Below, in pieces: positions 34,101-46,000 of a DNA stretch of 53,434 bases. Numbering within the stretch: the stretch's first letter is position 1; each line of letters starts with the position of its first letter. The position numbers were made by a program, and so were the translations under genes. Source of the stretch: a virus. The notes beneath the pieces were generated by a model. It made no database searches, was not told the DNA's origin, and saw only the letters and a program-made list of their open reading frames with translations. The stretch lies in the IMG/VR virus record IMGVR_UViG_3300020470_000012, positions 1 to 53,434 of that record; one strand, written 5' to 3'.

Positions 34101-37100
34101 GCTGGAAATACTTTAACATTCAATTTACAAGGAGAAAATAAGGATTTTGGTGGATTCTCTACTGCGAATTATATTGCCGTAGTAAAAGAAAAAGGTACTA
34201 GTGGTATAGATGTTGGTGACGTATTGAATCTATCTTCATATGAATTTTCAAGAACTTTAGCTACTCCATCCGTAAACTCTCAAGTTACATGGTCAGGTCT
34301 TCCTGATGAATGGAAAGGTGCAACTATAAAGGTTCAGGCTCCTGTAATAATTAGAAATGCTCAACCAAGATCAAAAATTCTAAAGAATGCTCAGTTGCCA
34401 GTTTCAACTTTTAGAACTGATGATATAATCAATCTAAAGAAAACTGATGGATTTAGAATAAATGGAGTCTATATGTCTGGTGATCCAGATGCACTTGCTT
34501 CTGTAAATGATATTGATATTCAAGATAGATTCCTATTTGATAATGGTCAAAGAGATAATTTCTATGATATAGCGAGACTTATTAGAAAGGCTGGTACAGA
34601 AGAACCTTCTGGTCAATTACTAGTAGATTTTGATTATTTTGATCATCAGAATGATGGACATTTCTTCTCAGTTGATTCGTATATCAATGCATCAAACTTG
34701 ACACTGAATTATGGAGATGTTCCAACATACTTATCTGAAAGAGAAGGTCTACTGTCTCTTAGAGATTGTGTTGATTTTAGATTATCACCTAATGATGAAG
34801 CTCTAGGTCAAATTGCTGGTGCAGAGGATCAGAATGAGACAGGTGCTCTTTCATATACAGATATTGAAACATTTATGCCGACTCCATCAGAGTCTATTGA
34901 GTTTACGTATGATTTCTATCTACCAAGAAAGGATAGTATATATTTGACTAAGAAAGGTTCCTTTGAAGTTGTACAAGGTGTTCCTTCTATAATACCTCAA
35001 TATCCAAATCCAATTCAGGATTCTATAAGATTATTTGATTTGGATGTACCTGCTTATACATTCAACCCTAAGAGTGTAAAGATTAGATCGTATAATCATA
35101 GACGTTATACGATGAAAGATATTCGTGAACTTGATAGACGTATTGAAACTATGGAGTATTATACTACTCTTAGTTTACTAGAACAAGATACGTTGAATGT
35201 TAATATCAAAGATTCTGTTAGTGGATTGGATCGTTTCAAATCAGGTATTATAGTTGACAATTTTGCTGGACATAATATAGGTGATACATGGTCAACAGAG
35301 TATAAGTGTTCTATTGATATGCAGTCTCAGCAATTGAGACCTCAACATCATACTGATGAAATTCATTTATCTGAAAAATTATCAGATGATGATTCTAGAG
35401 CTTCTAAAGGATATAAAAAGTCAGGTTCTATTGTAACTCTTGATTATTCTGAACAAGAAGTTATTAATAACCCATTTGCTACAGAAACAATAAACCTCAA
35501 TCCATTCTTAGTTTTCCAATATAAAGGAAATTTAAGTATGAATCCTGACATTGATGAATGGAAGGATACCGTATCAAGACCAGATCTTGTTGTAAGAGAT
35601 AATAATCTTTTTGATACCATTGAAAATATGGCAGATGAAAGAGGAGTTCTTGGTACTGTTTGGAATGAGTGGCAAACTTCTTGGAGTGGATCACAAACTC
35701 TTGCATCATCATCTACAACTACAAGTAATAATTCTCTGAATGGTCTAAACACAGGTAACAATACATTTGTTACAGGTATGGAGACAACTGCTACATCTTC
35801 TATTACAGGTAGAACCAGAACTAGAACAAGAACAGGAACCAGAAATACTCTTTCTGGATTCGATACTGTTCGTCAAAATTTTGGAAATCGTGTAATTGGT
35901 GTTGCTTTCCAACCATTTATGAGATCAAGACCTGTTGCTTTCTCAGTAACATCATTGAAACCAAATACAAGAGTCTATGCATTCTTTGAAGGTATTGATG
36001 TAAATGCATGGGTATGCCCAGACTCAGTATATACTGGTAATGCATTAAACTCTCCTAAAGGATTTGGACAACCAATAGTTACAGATGATAATGGTAATGT
36101 AAGCGGTATACTTATTATTCCTAATGGTCATTCTCCAGTTGGAACATTTACTACTGGAGTTGCATCTGAACTTGCTACTAGAGGAATTTCTGGTGATGAG
36201 TTAGATAGAAGAAGAGTATCACAAAGTTCTTCTGATGAAGCATATAACTATCAAAACTTTACAGGAGTATTTGAAGATCTAATTTACGATACTACCAGCA
36301 CACAAAGACAGTTTAGAGTTGGAGAAAGGACTTTTAGATTAACTTCTAGTTCTACTAATAGTCAACTTGAAGATCAGGTTGATACTTTTGCAGAAAAGGA
36401 ATACTTTGCAATGGGTCTTCTTGAGACTACTGAAAGAACTATTACATCTACAAGGGTTCCTACTATTGCCCAAAGATCAGTTAGTGATTCTGATTCAGCA
36501 CAATTTATTGATGGTATTAGAACTACTGTAGATACTAACGTAAATACTCAACAGATATGGTCTGACCCTGTTGCACAAACCTTCTTAATTGAAGGATTCC
36601 CAGATGGTTTGTTCATGTCTAGTTTGGAAGTCTTCTTCAAGACTAAGAGTAAGACTGTACCAGTTACATGTTATTTGACTGAAACTTTGCAGGGAACTCC
36701 TGGTAAGAAAGCAATTCCATTTAGTACAAAAACTATCAATCCAGATACAACATTAAGAGTTGTTAGTGATGCTCCTGTAAACTTTGTTGCTGGTGAAACT
36801 ATTATTGGTATGACTTCTGGGGCTACTGGTACAGTAAAAGATAATCTAAGTATAGAATCAACAACTGCTACAACTAACTTTGGAAATACTGTTTATAGTT
36901 TAGTATTAGATGATCATAATGGCAAAACATTTGTAGAGAATGAAATTCTATCTATCCAAAGATTCCCAGAACCAACTGCGGTAACTAGGATTGCAAGATC
37001 TACTTTTGCTGTCAATAATATTGAATTGTCTCATGGTGGTAGTAATTATACTACTGCAAGTGTTACTATAGGTGCTCCTCAGCAGGTAGGCGGTGTTCAA

Positions 37101-39788
37101 GCAACTGCTATTGCACATATTGATGATGTAACTAAACAAATAATAGATGTTGTTGTAACTAATGCTGGATCTGGATATACATCTGAACCTTCAGTTTCTA
37201 TATCTGGTGATGGTTCAGGAGCACTTGCTCTCACTAAAATAAGAGACGAGTATCCTTCAGTTGATATGGGTGTGTCTGTATCAGAGGATGCAAGTTCTGG
37301 TACTACATTTAAATTTGATGCTCCAGTTTATCTTGAAAATAATAGAGAATATGCGTTTGTTGTAATAACAAATACTATTGATTATAATATGTTTATTTCC
37401 CGATTGGGTGAGAATGAAATTGGATCTACTCAAAGAGTTTCTACTCAGCCATATCTAGGATCTTTATTCAAATCACAGAACTCTACAGTGTGGACTGCTG
37501 ATCAGTTTGAGGATGTTAAATTTACTCTCAATAGAGCAAAGTTTATTACAAATTCAACTGCAACTGTAGAATTCACTAATGATAAACTTAAGAGTGAATT
37601 ATTAGGTAAATCTCCTTTAGATACCAATAAACTTTCTTACAGAGGTCAAACTAACGTTGGTGAAGGAATTTTCACTAGTGCAACTGCACCATTGTCTTAT
37701 GCAGACAATCTATTTGGTGCTAATCCAAGAATTGTTATGGTACATCATAGAGATCATGGTATGACCAATGGCGATTATGTTGTATTGAGAGGTGTTACTG
37801 GTGTTGGATCTACAGATCCTTTAGCAAATGGTATTGCAGTTTCTAAATTGAATTCAGTACATAAAATTAGTAATGTTGGATTAGATACTTATTGTATTGA
37901 AATACCTAAAGATAGTAATAGTGAATATGATCAAGCAACAGAAAGTGGAAGATGTGGTAGTGATTTTATTTGGGCTACTAAGAACAAACAGTTCCAACTT
38001 TTACAACCTCAAATAGGTATTCTTCAGTTTGCAAGTAATGCAGTAAGTCATACAATTACTGCACTAAGATCTTCAGCAGTTGATTATGTCAATAGTAATG
38101 ATTTGACACAACATAGTTTTTCTGTTGTTCCTGGAGAAAATATATTTCTTCAAGATAACTATCAGATTCTTTCTGAGATTAATGAAGTTTATCAAAATAA
38201 AGGTAATAAATCATTGACATATAATGTGACAATGAGTACTTCTAATGATGCAGTATCTCCAGTATTGGATCTTGAAAGAGTCAATCTTTATGCAACATCA
38301 AATAGGATTGATAGACCTACTCAAGATGATGATAGGTTTGGTTATAAAGTTTATAGAATATATCCATATAGCAACACTCCTTCTGGTGGTGGTGAGAGTA
38401 GTTTAGGTCCAATATCTAATAATGGTGATGTATTGAGTGTTGGTCAAAGAATAATCAATATGTATAAGACTGATGCTAATGGTATCAGAGATTACAGTCC
38501 TTCTGCAAATTCAGATCCAAATATAACTGGTACAATAGAAGCAGAAATTGTAGCTGTCAATCAAGATGAAAATTATATTGATGTAAGATATCTAAAACGT
38601 CCAGAGGAAGATTTGAAGAATGGTACTGCAACTGTTCTAACTAAAGGTCAGAGATTTGGTCCAGAAATTGTCGGATCTCCAGCATTGACTCCATTTGCAT
38701 TTGTTGTTTTAGGTGGATCTGATGTATTCTATATTCATACAGATCCAATTAATCGTGGAGGATATCTCTACAACAATGAGGAAGAGAGTGCAATGGGTGC
38801 TCATAGTGCTAAGTATCAAACTAAAGTTGTAACTCTTGAGAATCCTGCTCAAAATCTTGATGTTAGAATAACTGCTAACATGTTTGATAATAAAGATGTT
38901 CAGTTGATGTACAAGATTAAACCAGTCTCTTCTGATAAGAGTATGGGTACTCAATCTTGGCAGTACTTTAATCCTAAGTATACTGCTGCTTCTACGTTGA
39001 AAGACATTGTGGTTGTTGATGGAGGTTCAGGATATTCTACTGCACCTACACTTACAATTACTCCTAATAATGGAGCAACTGCAACTCCAGTTATAGATAC
39101 TTCATCAAATTCAGTAAAAAGTATTTTGATAACTAACAGAGGATCTTCATTTACTGCACCACCAAAAATAACTATTGATGCTTCAACTGGTGGTGGTGGA
39201 TCAGGAATGGCAACACTTAATTTGATATCTGGTGGTAATACATATAACCCTAACAGTGGAACTCTTACATACACTGGTAAATCAGTTATTTACTCTACTG
39301 ATTCTCCAGTGACATTACCAAATGCAGGTAATTCTGGAACGGTAGATGTTACTGTTCTAAATGGAACTGTGACCTCAGTTAGTATCAATGCAGCTGGACA
39401 AGGTTATAGTATAGGTGAAATTCTTACACTTGATCCAAACTTTGATACTGATGGATTGGGTAGTGGATTGAAATTTGAAGTTACTGGTATTAGTACTAGT
39501 AATGCACCTAGTGGTCTAGCAGTTGCAGAGGCTTCTATTTTCCCTGTAGATTTTGATGAAGATCTTAGTGGTCTTTCTGATGATTATGAAAATATTGAAG
39601 TTGATGATGTTGCTGTTTTAGATCCACTTGCAGAGAATCCAGATTCATACAAAGAATATAAATTTACAGTTGAAGATCTACCAGAATTTGATAGATTTGC
39701 AATCAAGATTATTATGAAGCAAAATAGTTCTAGGGGACCTGCGTTTGTTCCTAAGATTGAAGACTTTAGATGTATTGCTACTGCATAA
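31152..39788 (+). CDS. DUF4815-type virion protein, 2878 aa
   Basis: Residues 1-60 (TPYYDDFQSSKDFYRVLFRP, SIQSRELTTLQSVLQNQVES, GSMVVPGEI) are the hallmark of the DUF4815 family found in marine T4-like phage tail proteins. A predicted helix RELDRRIETMEYYTTLSLLE lies near residue 1330. An Arg/Thr-rich linker (TGRTRTRTRTGTRNTL) near 1555 precedes a strand-rich part with VAFQPFMRSRPVAFSVTSLK and YAFFEGIDV. SDPVAQTFLIEGFPDGLFMS (near 1800) is another family segment. GxGY modules recur near 1952-2030 and 2617-2690. It sits after gp8, where T4 has gp9/gp10, so it is likely a peripheral baseplate or fibre-anchor protein. The role is inferred from position; the family is fairly secure. Confidence 0.85.
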   Translation: MPQSTNLNVTPYYDDFQSSKDFYRVLFRPGYSIQSRELTTLQSVLQNQVESVGKYLMKEGSMVVPGEISFNNQYSYIKISSYSQGFTLSQFLGATLTGQTTGVIAKVLNVTDETSSDAVTFFVRYESSGTSTTNRRFQEGEIVSTDIVGSPTAVIGITGSTRPTVYKPYGAGADVSLEQSPATGYGSAVFVQEGIYYINGHFVRNSAQTLVVDKYTSTPSARVGFLVQEDLITPDEDESLNDNASGFSNYAAPGAHRLKITLTLASRNIGEAVENNFIELLRIKDGQIERKVEKQSWSDIEEILARRTYDESGDYVVKNYNLEIKNHKDDRTNNGVYPLGTDGLYNKLTSEESDDKIVAALSPGKAYVRGYEIENIGTKYKTFDRARETLTRERASISIPVGSSLNIQNVLGSPEVDSLQAHSTSAHSQVKLYNRFIDSYLGNTKSNRGEPPAVRYLLHLENLDAQNQYNWNPTSGAPAAVETRNQNGGPSRATIIPGSAVKLDATAPVGTLQNGSATSNICDEWLMVVSLDSGQERMDSGLNIEDVNSGGVASGTARSILRGVYELNTKPVGVATPKFIKNVSSVTDSFGRLASGANRDSIFQLGIFDTSTFVSIKVHSNKTHGKYTSGVKTEGARITGMSSGAQGVVEGSYSGDGYDEILLSNVKGKFVSGENIVTDPDNSVSSAGRVSTATIITDGSIRKIHVVDSGTSYSTVGNNPTSTHELAVGIGLYRDGSDWYNGHAIKFNRDVGSVIYPYKCTPNTDGGLQAIEIDNGGATGDIFPNEWSYLSPKPKTFGSVPTAMILSDGVAATLKVELWNDCINTYTMKDVKSVSDFANTFNFTADVITDNSGFYNFTEVGQATGVSGNDYFELASITVDPTRLLKEDDLIKIISDKGKEFRYIVKYAHRSSSTTPGRVYIHGPLIEGATNAQVVKVEAKINDGNRNSLIFKCPDPVVKTVAKDPTKSGFMLKCVKNFASTVSAGNTLTFNLQGENKDFGGFSTANYIAVVKEKGTSGIDVGDVLNLSSYEFSRTLATPSVNSQVTWSGLPDEWKGATIKVQAPVIIRNAQPRSKILKNAQLPVSTFRTDDIINLKKTDGFRINGVYMSGDPDALASVNDIDIQDRFLFDNGQRDNFYDIARLIRKAGTEEPSGQLLVDFDYFDHQNDGHFFSVDSYINASNLTLNYGDVPTYLSEREGLLSLRDCVDFRLSPNDEALGQIAGAEDQNETGALSYTDIETFMPTPSESIEFTYDFYLPRKDSIYLTKKGSFEVVQGVPSIIPQYPNPIQDSIRLFDLDVPAYTFNPKSVKIRSYNHRRYTMKDIRELDRRIETMEYYTTLSLLEQDTLNVNIKDSVSGLDRFKSGIIVDNFAGHNIGDTWSTEYKCSIDMQSQQLRPQHHTDEIHLSEKLSDDDSRASKGYKKSGSIVTLDYSEQEVINNPFATETINLNPFLVFQYKGNLSMNPDIDEWKDTVSRPDLVVRDNNLFDTIENMADERGVLGTVWNEWQTSWSGSQTLASSSTTTSNNSLNGLNTGNNTFVTGMETTATSSITGRTRTRTRTGTRNTLSGFDTVRQNFGNRVIGVAFQPFMRSRPVAFSVTSLKPNTRVYAFFEGIDVNAWVCPDSVYTGNALNSPKGFGQPIVTDDNGNVSGILIIPNGHSPVGTFTTGVASELATRGISGDELDRRRVSQSSSDEAYNYQNFTGVFEDLIYDTTSTQRQFRVGERTFRLTSSSTNSQLEDQVDTFAEKEYFAMGLLETTERTITSTRVPTIAQRSVSDSDSAQFIDGIRTTVDTNVNTQQIWSDPVAQTFLIEGFPDGLFMSSLEVFFKTKSKTVPVTCYLTETLQGTPGKKAIPFSTKTINPDTTLRVVSDAPVNFVAGETIIGMTSGATGTVKDNLSIESTTATTNFGNTVYSLVLDDHNGKTFVENEILSIQRFPEPTAVTRIARSTFAVNNIELSHGGSNYTTASVTIGAPQQVGGVQATAIAHIDDVTKQIIDVVVTNAGSGYTSEPSVSISGDGSGALALTKIRDEYPSVDMGVSVSEDASSGTTFKFDAPVYLENNREYAFVVITNTIDYNMFISRLGENEIGSTQRVSTQPYLGSLFKSQNSTVWTADQFEDVKFTLNRAKFITNSTATVEFTNDKLKSELLGKSPLDTNKLSYRGQTNVGEGIFTSATAPLSYADNLFGANPRIVMVHHRDHGMTNGDYVVLRGVTGVGSTDPLANGIAVSKLNSVHKISNVGLDTYCIEIPKDSNSEYDQATESGRCGSDFIWATKNKQFQLLQPQIGILQFASNAVSHTITALRSSAVDYVNSNDLTQHSFSVVPGENIFLQDNYQILSEINEVYQNKGNKSLTYNVTMSTSNDAVSPVLDLERVNLYATSNRIDRPTQDDDRFGYKVYRIYPYSNTPSGGGESSLGPISNNGDVLSVGQRIINMYKTDANGIRDYSPSANSDPNITGTIEAEIVAVNQDENYIDVRYLKRPEEDLKNGTATVLTKGQRFGPEIVGSPALTPFAFVVLGGSDVFYIHTDPINRGGYLYNNEEESAMGAHSAKYQTKVVTLENPAQNLDVRITANMFDNKDVQLMYKIKPVSSDKSMGTQSWQYFNPKYTAASTLKDIVVVDGGSGYSTAPTLTITPNNGATATPVIDTSSNSVKSILITNRGSSFTAPPKITIDASTGGGGSGMATLNLISGGNTYNPNSGTLTYTGKSVIYSTDSPVTLPNAGNSGTVDVTVLNGTVTSVSINAAGQGYSIGEILTLDPNFDTDGLGSGLKFEVTGISTSNAPSGLAVAEASIFPVDFDEDLSGLSDDYENIEVDDVAVLDPLAENPDSYKEYKFTVEDLPEFDRFAIKIIMKQNSSRGPAFVPKIEDFRCIATA

Positions 39789-39789
39789 A

Positions 39790-40005
39790 ATGGATTATAG
39801 AATAGAGGGTCGATCTGACCTTTTGAAGGATCCCTCTAAGGGATCTGTAATCAATACAGACAAGACTGCATATCAGAGATACTTGCAGTCTAAAAGTCAG
39901 AATATGAAATTTCAAAATGCGGTAAGCGATATAAATAATCTAAAGGCAGAAGTCTCTGAAATAAAAACGTTACTAACGGAATTCCTTAAGAAGAATGGCA
40001 ACTAA
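39790..40005 (+). CDS. Small coiled-coil protein, 71 aa
   Basis: The frame extends upstream into the previous gene, but ATG 39790, one base after the upstream stop, is the natural start (MDYRIEGRSDLLKDPSKGSV). Residues 43-71 (NAVSDINNLKAEVSEIKTLL) show a clear heptad pattern. The product is soluble and strongly charged. The stop overlaps the next start by 11 bases. Comparable short coiled-coil proteins occur between large structural genes in this phage group and may act as trimerisation or assembly adaptors; that role is inference. Confidence 0.75.
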   Translation: MDYRIEGRSDLLKDPSKGSVINTDKTAYQRYLQSKSQNMKFQNAVSDINNLKAEVSEIKTLLTEFLKKNGN

Positions 40006-43000
40006 TAAAGTACTACTAACCAAAGCAGCGTCTAATTCAAAGACCTTACAACAAATTGCCGATGACGTTGTTGCCAAGGTAGCTGGTTCTTCGTTGGTAA
40101 AAATTCTCGTTAGTCAAGATACGATTATATTTGATACCGATAATAGCAGAACCCAAGCACAGTTGAAGACTGGAATTGATGATCTGAATCATGGTAAAAC
40201 GTATCTAGATCATGAAAATTTTAAATTTTTAGGAACCAGATCTACTGTTGTTCCAGGAGTAGGTTCTTCACATTATTGGCATTTAGATGCTATTACTAGA
40301 CTTAATTATCAGGCTGCCAAAGCGGCTGGAAATGTAACGACATATTCTACAAGTAATGAAGGTGATGAAGTAGATATCTATATTTTAGATAGTGGTGTTA
40401 GAGGTGCTAGTAGACCAACAGGAGTTGATGTTGGATTACATCCAGAATTTTATAATCCAGATAATAATACAAACTTAAACGGAACTTCAGAACAAGCAGA
40501 TTATAGGGTATACGAACTTCCATCTGCTTTATATACTTCACCTGCTACTGGTGGATCAAACGAACCACAAAGTACAGGTAGTAATTCATCAGATGGTCAT
40601 GGTACTTATGCTGCTATATGTGCTGCTGGTGTTCGTGCTGGTGTAGCAAACAAAGCAAGAATTTATTCAGTCAGGATCAGTGATGATACTGGTGTTATGT
40701 CTTATAGTAGTATAAGAACTGCATATGATGCTGTCTATAATCATAACGATCCGACTCATGCAAATTACAAAGGAAATACTCTTGATGGTAATACTAGACC
40801 AAGACCTTCTATAGTTAACTGTAGTTTTGGTAGCACACTTCCTAATCCATTAAGTCCTTGGGTTGATAGAAATGAGAGATATGTCGGACAAAACTATACT
40901 TTCAATGTTACTGCAACAGGTAACTCAAACTATACTATTAGTGGAACTGATGCTAATGGAGCAGTATCAGGAGACGACCCAAACATCTTCTGTAAAAAAG
41001 GAGACACCCTAACATTCACAATGAATGCTTCTGGGCATCCTTTCCATATTCAGACTGGTGGAGCTTCATATAATAATAGTTTAGCTGCTGGTGGTGTTAG
41101 TGGTGCTGGTAATGCTGCTAGTGGAGATGTTGTATTTGATACTGCACATGGATGTGTAGGTAAAGCTAGTGGATCATTTATATATGTTTGCCAAAATCAT
41201 GCATCGATGCTTGGAAACATTTATGTAGAGCAATCACCAACTACTAATAATGGTACTAATGAACTATTAGATGATGGTGAACATATGTTGGGAATGCTCA
41301 AGAACGTTACTGTTTGTAGATCTGCTGGTAATGGATTAGATTTTGAGTTGAATGATGTACCTACTGATTATGGTCCTGTCAATACTAAGGTTGTGTATGG
41401 ATCTAGGTCTACTGGTCAAGATTCAAAACTTGATGCAGAAATTACTTTAACAGATAATTATTCTAGAAGAGGAGAACAAGTTGGATATGGAGAAGAAGAT
41501 ACTTCTGATGTTATTACTGTAGGTGCTCTAAAAATTGGATCATCAAATAAACTTGAATTCGCAGACTTTACCAATTATGGTGAAGCAGTTACTGCATATG
41601 CACCAGGACAAGGTATCTATCTTCCATCTTATGATTGGTCATCAGGAACTGTAACCAATGTTGATTATTCTAATGGTAATCATATAACCATCAGTGGAAC
41701 TTCTTTTTCATCTCCAATTGTAGCTGGAATGTCTGCTATCTTCAGACAGATTCATGATGGAGCAGCAGAGGGTAAAGTATGTGCTAAATGGGCAGCAGAA
41801 AGAAGATATCAATTTGCAGATCTTGATGATAGTACTGATATAGCATCAACTCCAGTAGGGGGTTGGTTGAATAATACAGTTGTTAGTGATGGTGCTGCTA
41901 CTACAAACTTCTTCACTGATCATAATACTGAAACTCATTACAGATTCAAGACTAATGCAGGAACTAATAATATTGTAATGCAGTTGACAACTGGGGAATA
42001 TAATATTATAGGTCCATCAGTTGATGATATTTTTGAATTTGAATTTCCTAGAGTAGAAGATTCTCCTAATGCTCCAGATGTGAACTCATTGATGAGAGCA
42101 CAGATGAAGAAGGATACATTTAACCTTGGAGAAAGAAGAGATTATAAATTTACAGTTAGTAATCCAGGTGGAGGAAATAAACTTACTTGGGATAGAATGC
42201 AAAATGGTGTTCCTAATGGAAACCCACAAGCAGGAATACCATTGGAATTAGATAATGGTGTTGTTTATCGTTTTTATCAAACTGATCCAAGTAACTTAAC
42301 TCATCCAATTGACATATCAGATACTTCAGATGGTACTCATGCTGGAGGAAAATCTTTTGTAGATTATGTAGATCAGGTTATTGGTAAGGGTGCTCATGGT
42401 TATAGGATGAACCTTAAATATTATGTTGATCAAGGTGGACTAACTCAAGTTGATAAGACAACATATGATAATTTAGCTGGTTCTGGTCCTGAGTGTTTTA
42501 TTGAATGGATCAACCCAATGGGTAATACACACCCAGATGTAGATTCTTCTGTATATCCAACAGATTGGCATTACTATTGTGTAAACCATCCAGGTATGGG
42601 TTCAGGAATAATTCAATCTACATCTAATAGTGGATTTGGTAATACAACTGAATGTACTATTGGTGGAATAGATATTCAAGAGTTCTGTAGTAAGTGGAGA
42701 AAAGTAACAGCTGTATCTAGTATTGATAAAACAATTACTTTCCAAGCTGATACCACTGCAACTCATACAGAAGAAGGTGGTGGAGGTGGATTCAATAATT
42801 GTCTCGCAGGAGCTGAATATGCCACTGGTGATAAGCCACGTTGGCCAATGCGTTTCACTAAGATTACTGGTACATTCTATGAGAATGATGCTTTCTGGAA
42901 TTGGATCAATAATCATAGTAATGTAGTTAATGGAAATTCATATGCAGGTGGAGCGTTTACTGCTGGTGAATATTGGGCTCGATTAGAAGTAGAAGAAGGA

Positions 43001-46000
43001 GTATCTGATGGTAAGCCAGTTCAGTACTTCCCAGTTCCAAAATCAAGATTTACTCATCAATCAATATCATCAGAATGGGAGAATACACATGCCTATCCTG
43101 ATAATACTTTGTATAATGCAGGTTCACGTTGGGGTCGTGGTAAGTATGATAACGTCCAACATAAATTCGTTCCAGTACCAGAAGAATTTAGTAGAGATCA
43201 TATCTATGATATGATTCCAGTATTCCATCCATATATTGATTTGATTGCTTCTTGGACTACTCCAAGTGGTTTAATCGGAACATTAACGAATGGTACTTCA
43301 GTAAATATAGATTTATCAGTTTCTGCTATTACAACATTTGCTAATGAAACTATAGGAAGTGGACATACACCAGAATATGAATTAGTTTCTGGTGGAGGAA
43401 GAGCTCCTTTCACTTATAGTTCGGGTACTGGTAAGTATACTATAGATGGAACAGGATTGGCGTTGGATCAAACAACTGGAGCATTACAAGGAACTTGTAC
43501 CAATCCAAACAATGATACAACTTATACTCTTCAAGTAAGAGATAAAGTATCTGATCAAGCTATTGATTATAGTTTTACTCTTGTAGGAACTGCTTCTGGA
43601 TCTTCTACAGTTACAATTACTGGAAGTCCTTCTAACGCAACAGGTGATGGTTCATATCCTGTAGATAGTGGAACCGTTACTTATACATGTTCAGCGACAG
43701 ATAGTTTAGGTACAACACTTGAGTATCAATGGAAATACGCAATAAATTCTACACAAGCAAACTTAGGTAATTGGACTAATGTTCCTACTACAGGATCGTT
43801 TGCAGGAGCTGGAGGAGTAAATACAGATACCTTAACCATTCCTGATAATCTATTATTGGATGGTTATCTCTTTAGTTGTGTAGTCAATTCAAGTACTGCT
43901 GCTTCTTCAGAACAAACTGGAAGTGCATCTCTAAGCATAACAGTTACAGTATCATGTACTGCATGGTGGAGTGGTCAAACAAGTCTTTATGCAGCAACTG
44001 AATGTGCAGGAACAAGTGGTACTTGTACACAAGCAGAAGTTGAAATACAAGCAGTTTCTAGTGATGGAGCAACTCTAAATCTTGCACCAGGATATAATTC
44101 AACTCTAACTGGTAATGAAACTGATATCGTTAGTAGAATAGTTGATGGTAATAATTTCTGTTTAGAAGCATTAGGTGGTAATGGTACTAATGGACATCCA
44201 TTATATCGTGTAAAACTTGGATATGGTAGCATTACCTTCAATGATAATAATCAAACAATTAAGATTACTGCTACACACCCAACATTAGGAACAAGTGCTA
44301 CTGCTACTAGTGTAGGTGGTCCATTTACTATAAATCCAAATTATAATGAGAGTCCACCTTCACCTACAACTGCATCGGTACAATCTGGAAATGCTCATTC
44401 ATTTACTGTTTCTTATGGTCATAGTAGTGCAAACTTTGGTGGTGCTGCTGCAACAATTATTTGGAGATATAAGTTAGATGGAGGAGCTGGTTGGGTAACT
44501 GTTGATGGTACTGAATCTTGGTTCTCATCAAGAGATGATTCAACTACTAATAGTTCAACTCTTACAATTGCACCAACAACTACTTTTGATAATTCTATAT
44601 GGCAAGCTACTGCGTATGTTGATACAGCAAGTAGTGGAGTTACAGATACTAAGGATATTGCTAAGTATAGTTCTGTCTTTAGCAATCAGGTAACTCTGAC
44701 AGTACTTGCTGCACCAACAATCAATCTTCAAGCACCTAGTGGTGTTACTCCTGATAATAGTATATCAGTTACCAAAGGTACTCTTTCTGCATCTGAACAC
44801 TTACTAACAATTGTATCAGATGGTTTACCTGACCCTGCTATTCATGGGGCAGATTTTGTAGCTCCAAATGATCTACGAGTTGTAGAGAGAACTCATAGTA
44901 TTATTTACAGAGGTGGTACTAATACTCCATCTCTAACTCCTTGGACTAACAATGCATTAGGTGTATTTGCTAATGGTGTTAGTGTAAGGTATCCATCTGC
45001 AGGAACTGATAAACTTCCTAATGGTGTTGAATCACCTCCTGCAACATTACAGTTCAACGAAGTTCATTTCGCATCATTATATAATGCAGACGCAGCAAGT
45101 GGTTTCTGTGAAACTACTGGTGAATATCATTATCAAACAAGTGCATTCTTATCAGCATGGGCAGGAGATAGTTGGAGAGGAGTTGCTGGTTCAAATGGAT
45201 ATTATAAAAATAGTAATTTTAGTGGAGATAATTTCAGACATTCTGATGGTCACTCTAAGATTGTAGGTATCGCATATGATGGATATCCAATTTATGGTCC
45301 TTTTGGTTATACAACATATAACGATAATACATCTGCAATAAAGAGAGTAACATCTTCATTTGCTCTAAAGGCAAATGACAATCATAGACCTACAAACTGG
45401 AAGTTTACTGATGAGGTTACTTTTACTGACAGTACACCCAATGCGACATTGGTAAATGGAAGTTTCATTGAAGACTATCAGTATAATCCTGGTTCTGGTG
45501 ACTTGGATCAATCTAATGGTAGATATTGTGTAACTCCAGATTATCCAAATGGAACTTATGCATACTTCATGCCCCAAGATGCAGGTAATAATCCACAGTT
45601 TCCATACATTGTTGGTACAGCACTAAGACAGGCATATTACTTACCTGGAACTAATGCTAGTGATCCAGGTGGTACGAATACTCAAGGACCAGGATCTGGT
45701 GGATTTGATATTACCAGTATCTTCTGTAAGGGTATGACAATGGTTGCCGAGACAGGTGGCGATAATACTCGTGAGATTACTGGTGATACTGCGTCAATGC
45801 AATTTGGTTCTGCACCATATACTTATATTTGGCAGAAGAGTAGTGATAATGGAACAACTTGGGTTGATATAAGTGCAGCTGATGCTGGATTCTTCAATGA
45901 GAATAGTGATACACTAACAGTATATGATAAAAATGCAGGTATTGATGATTTACTTGTTAGGATCAAGGTAACAAATAGTTTAAGTGTATATAAGGTTTCT

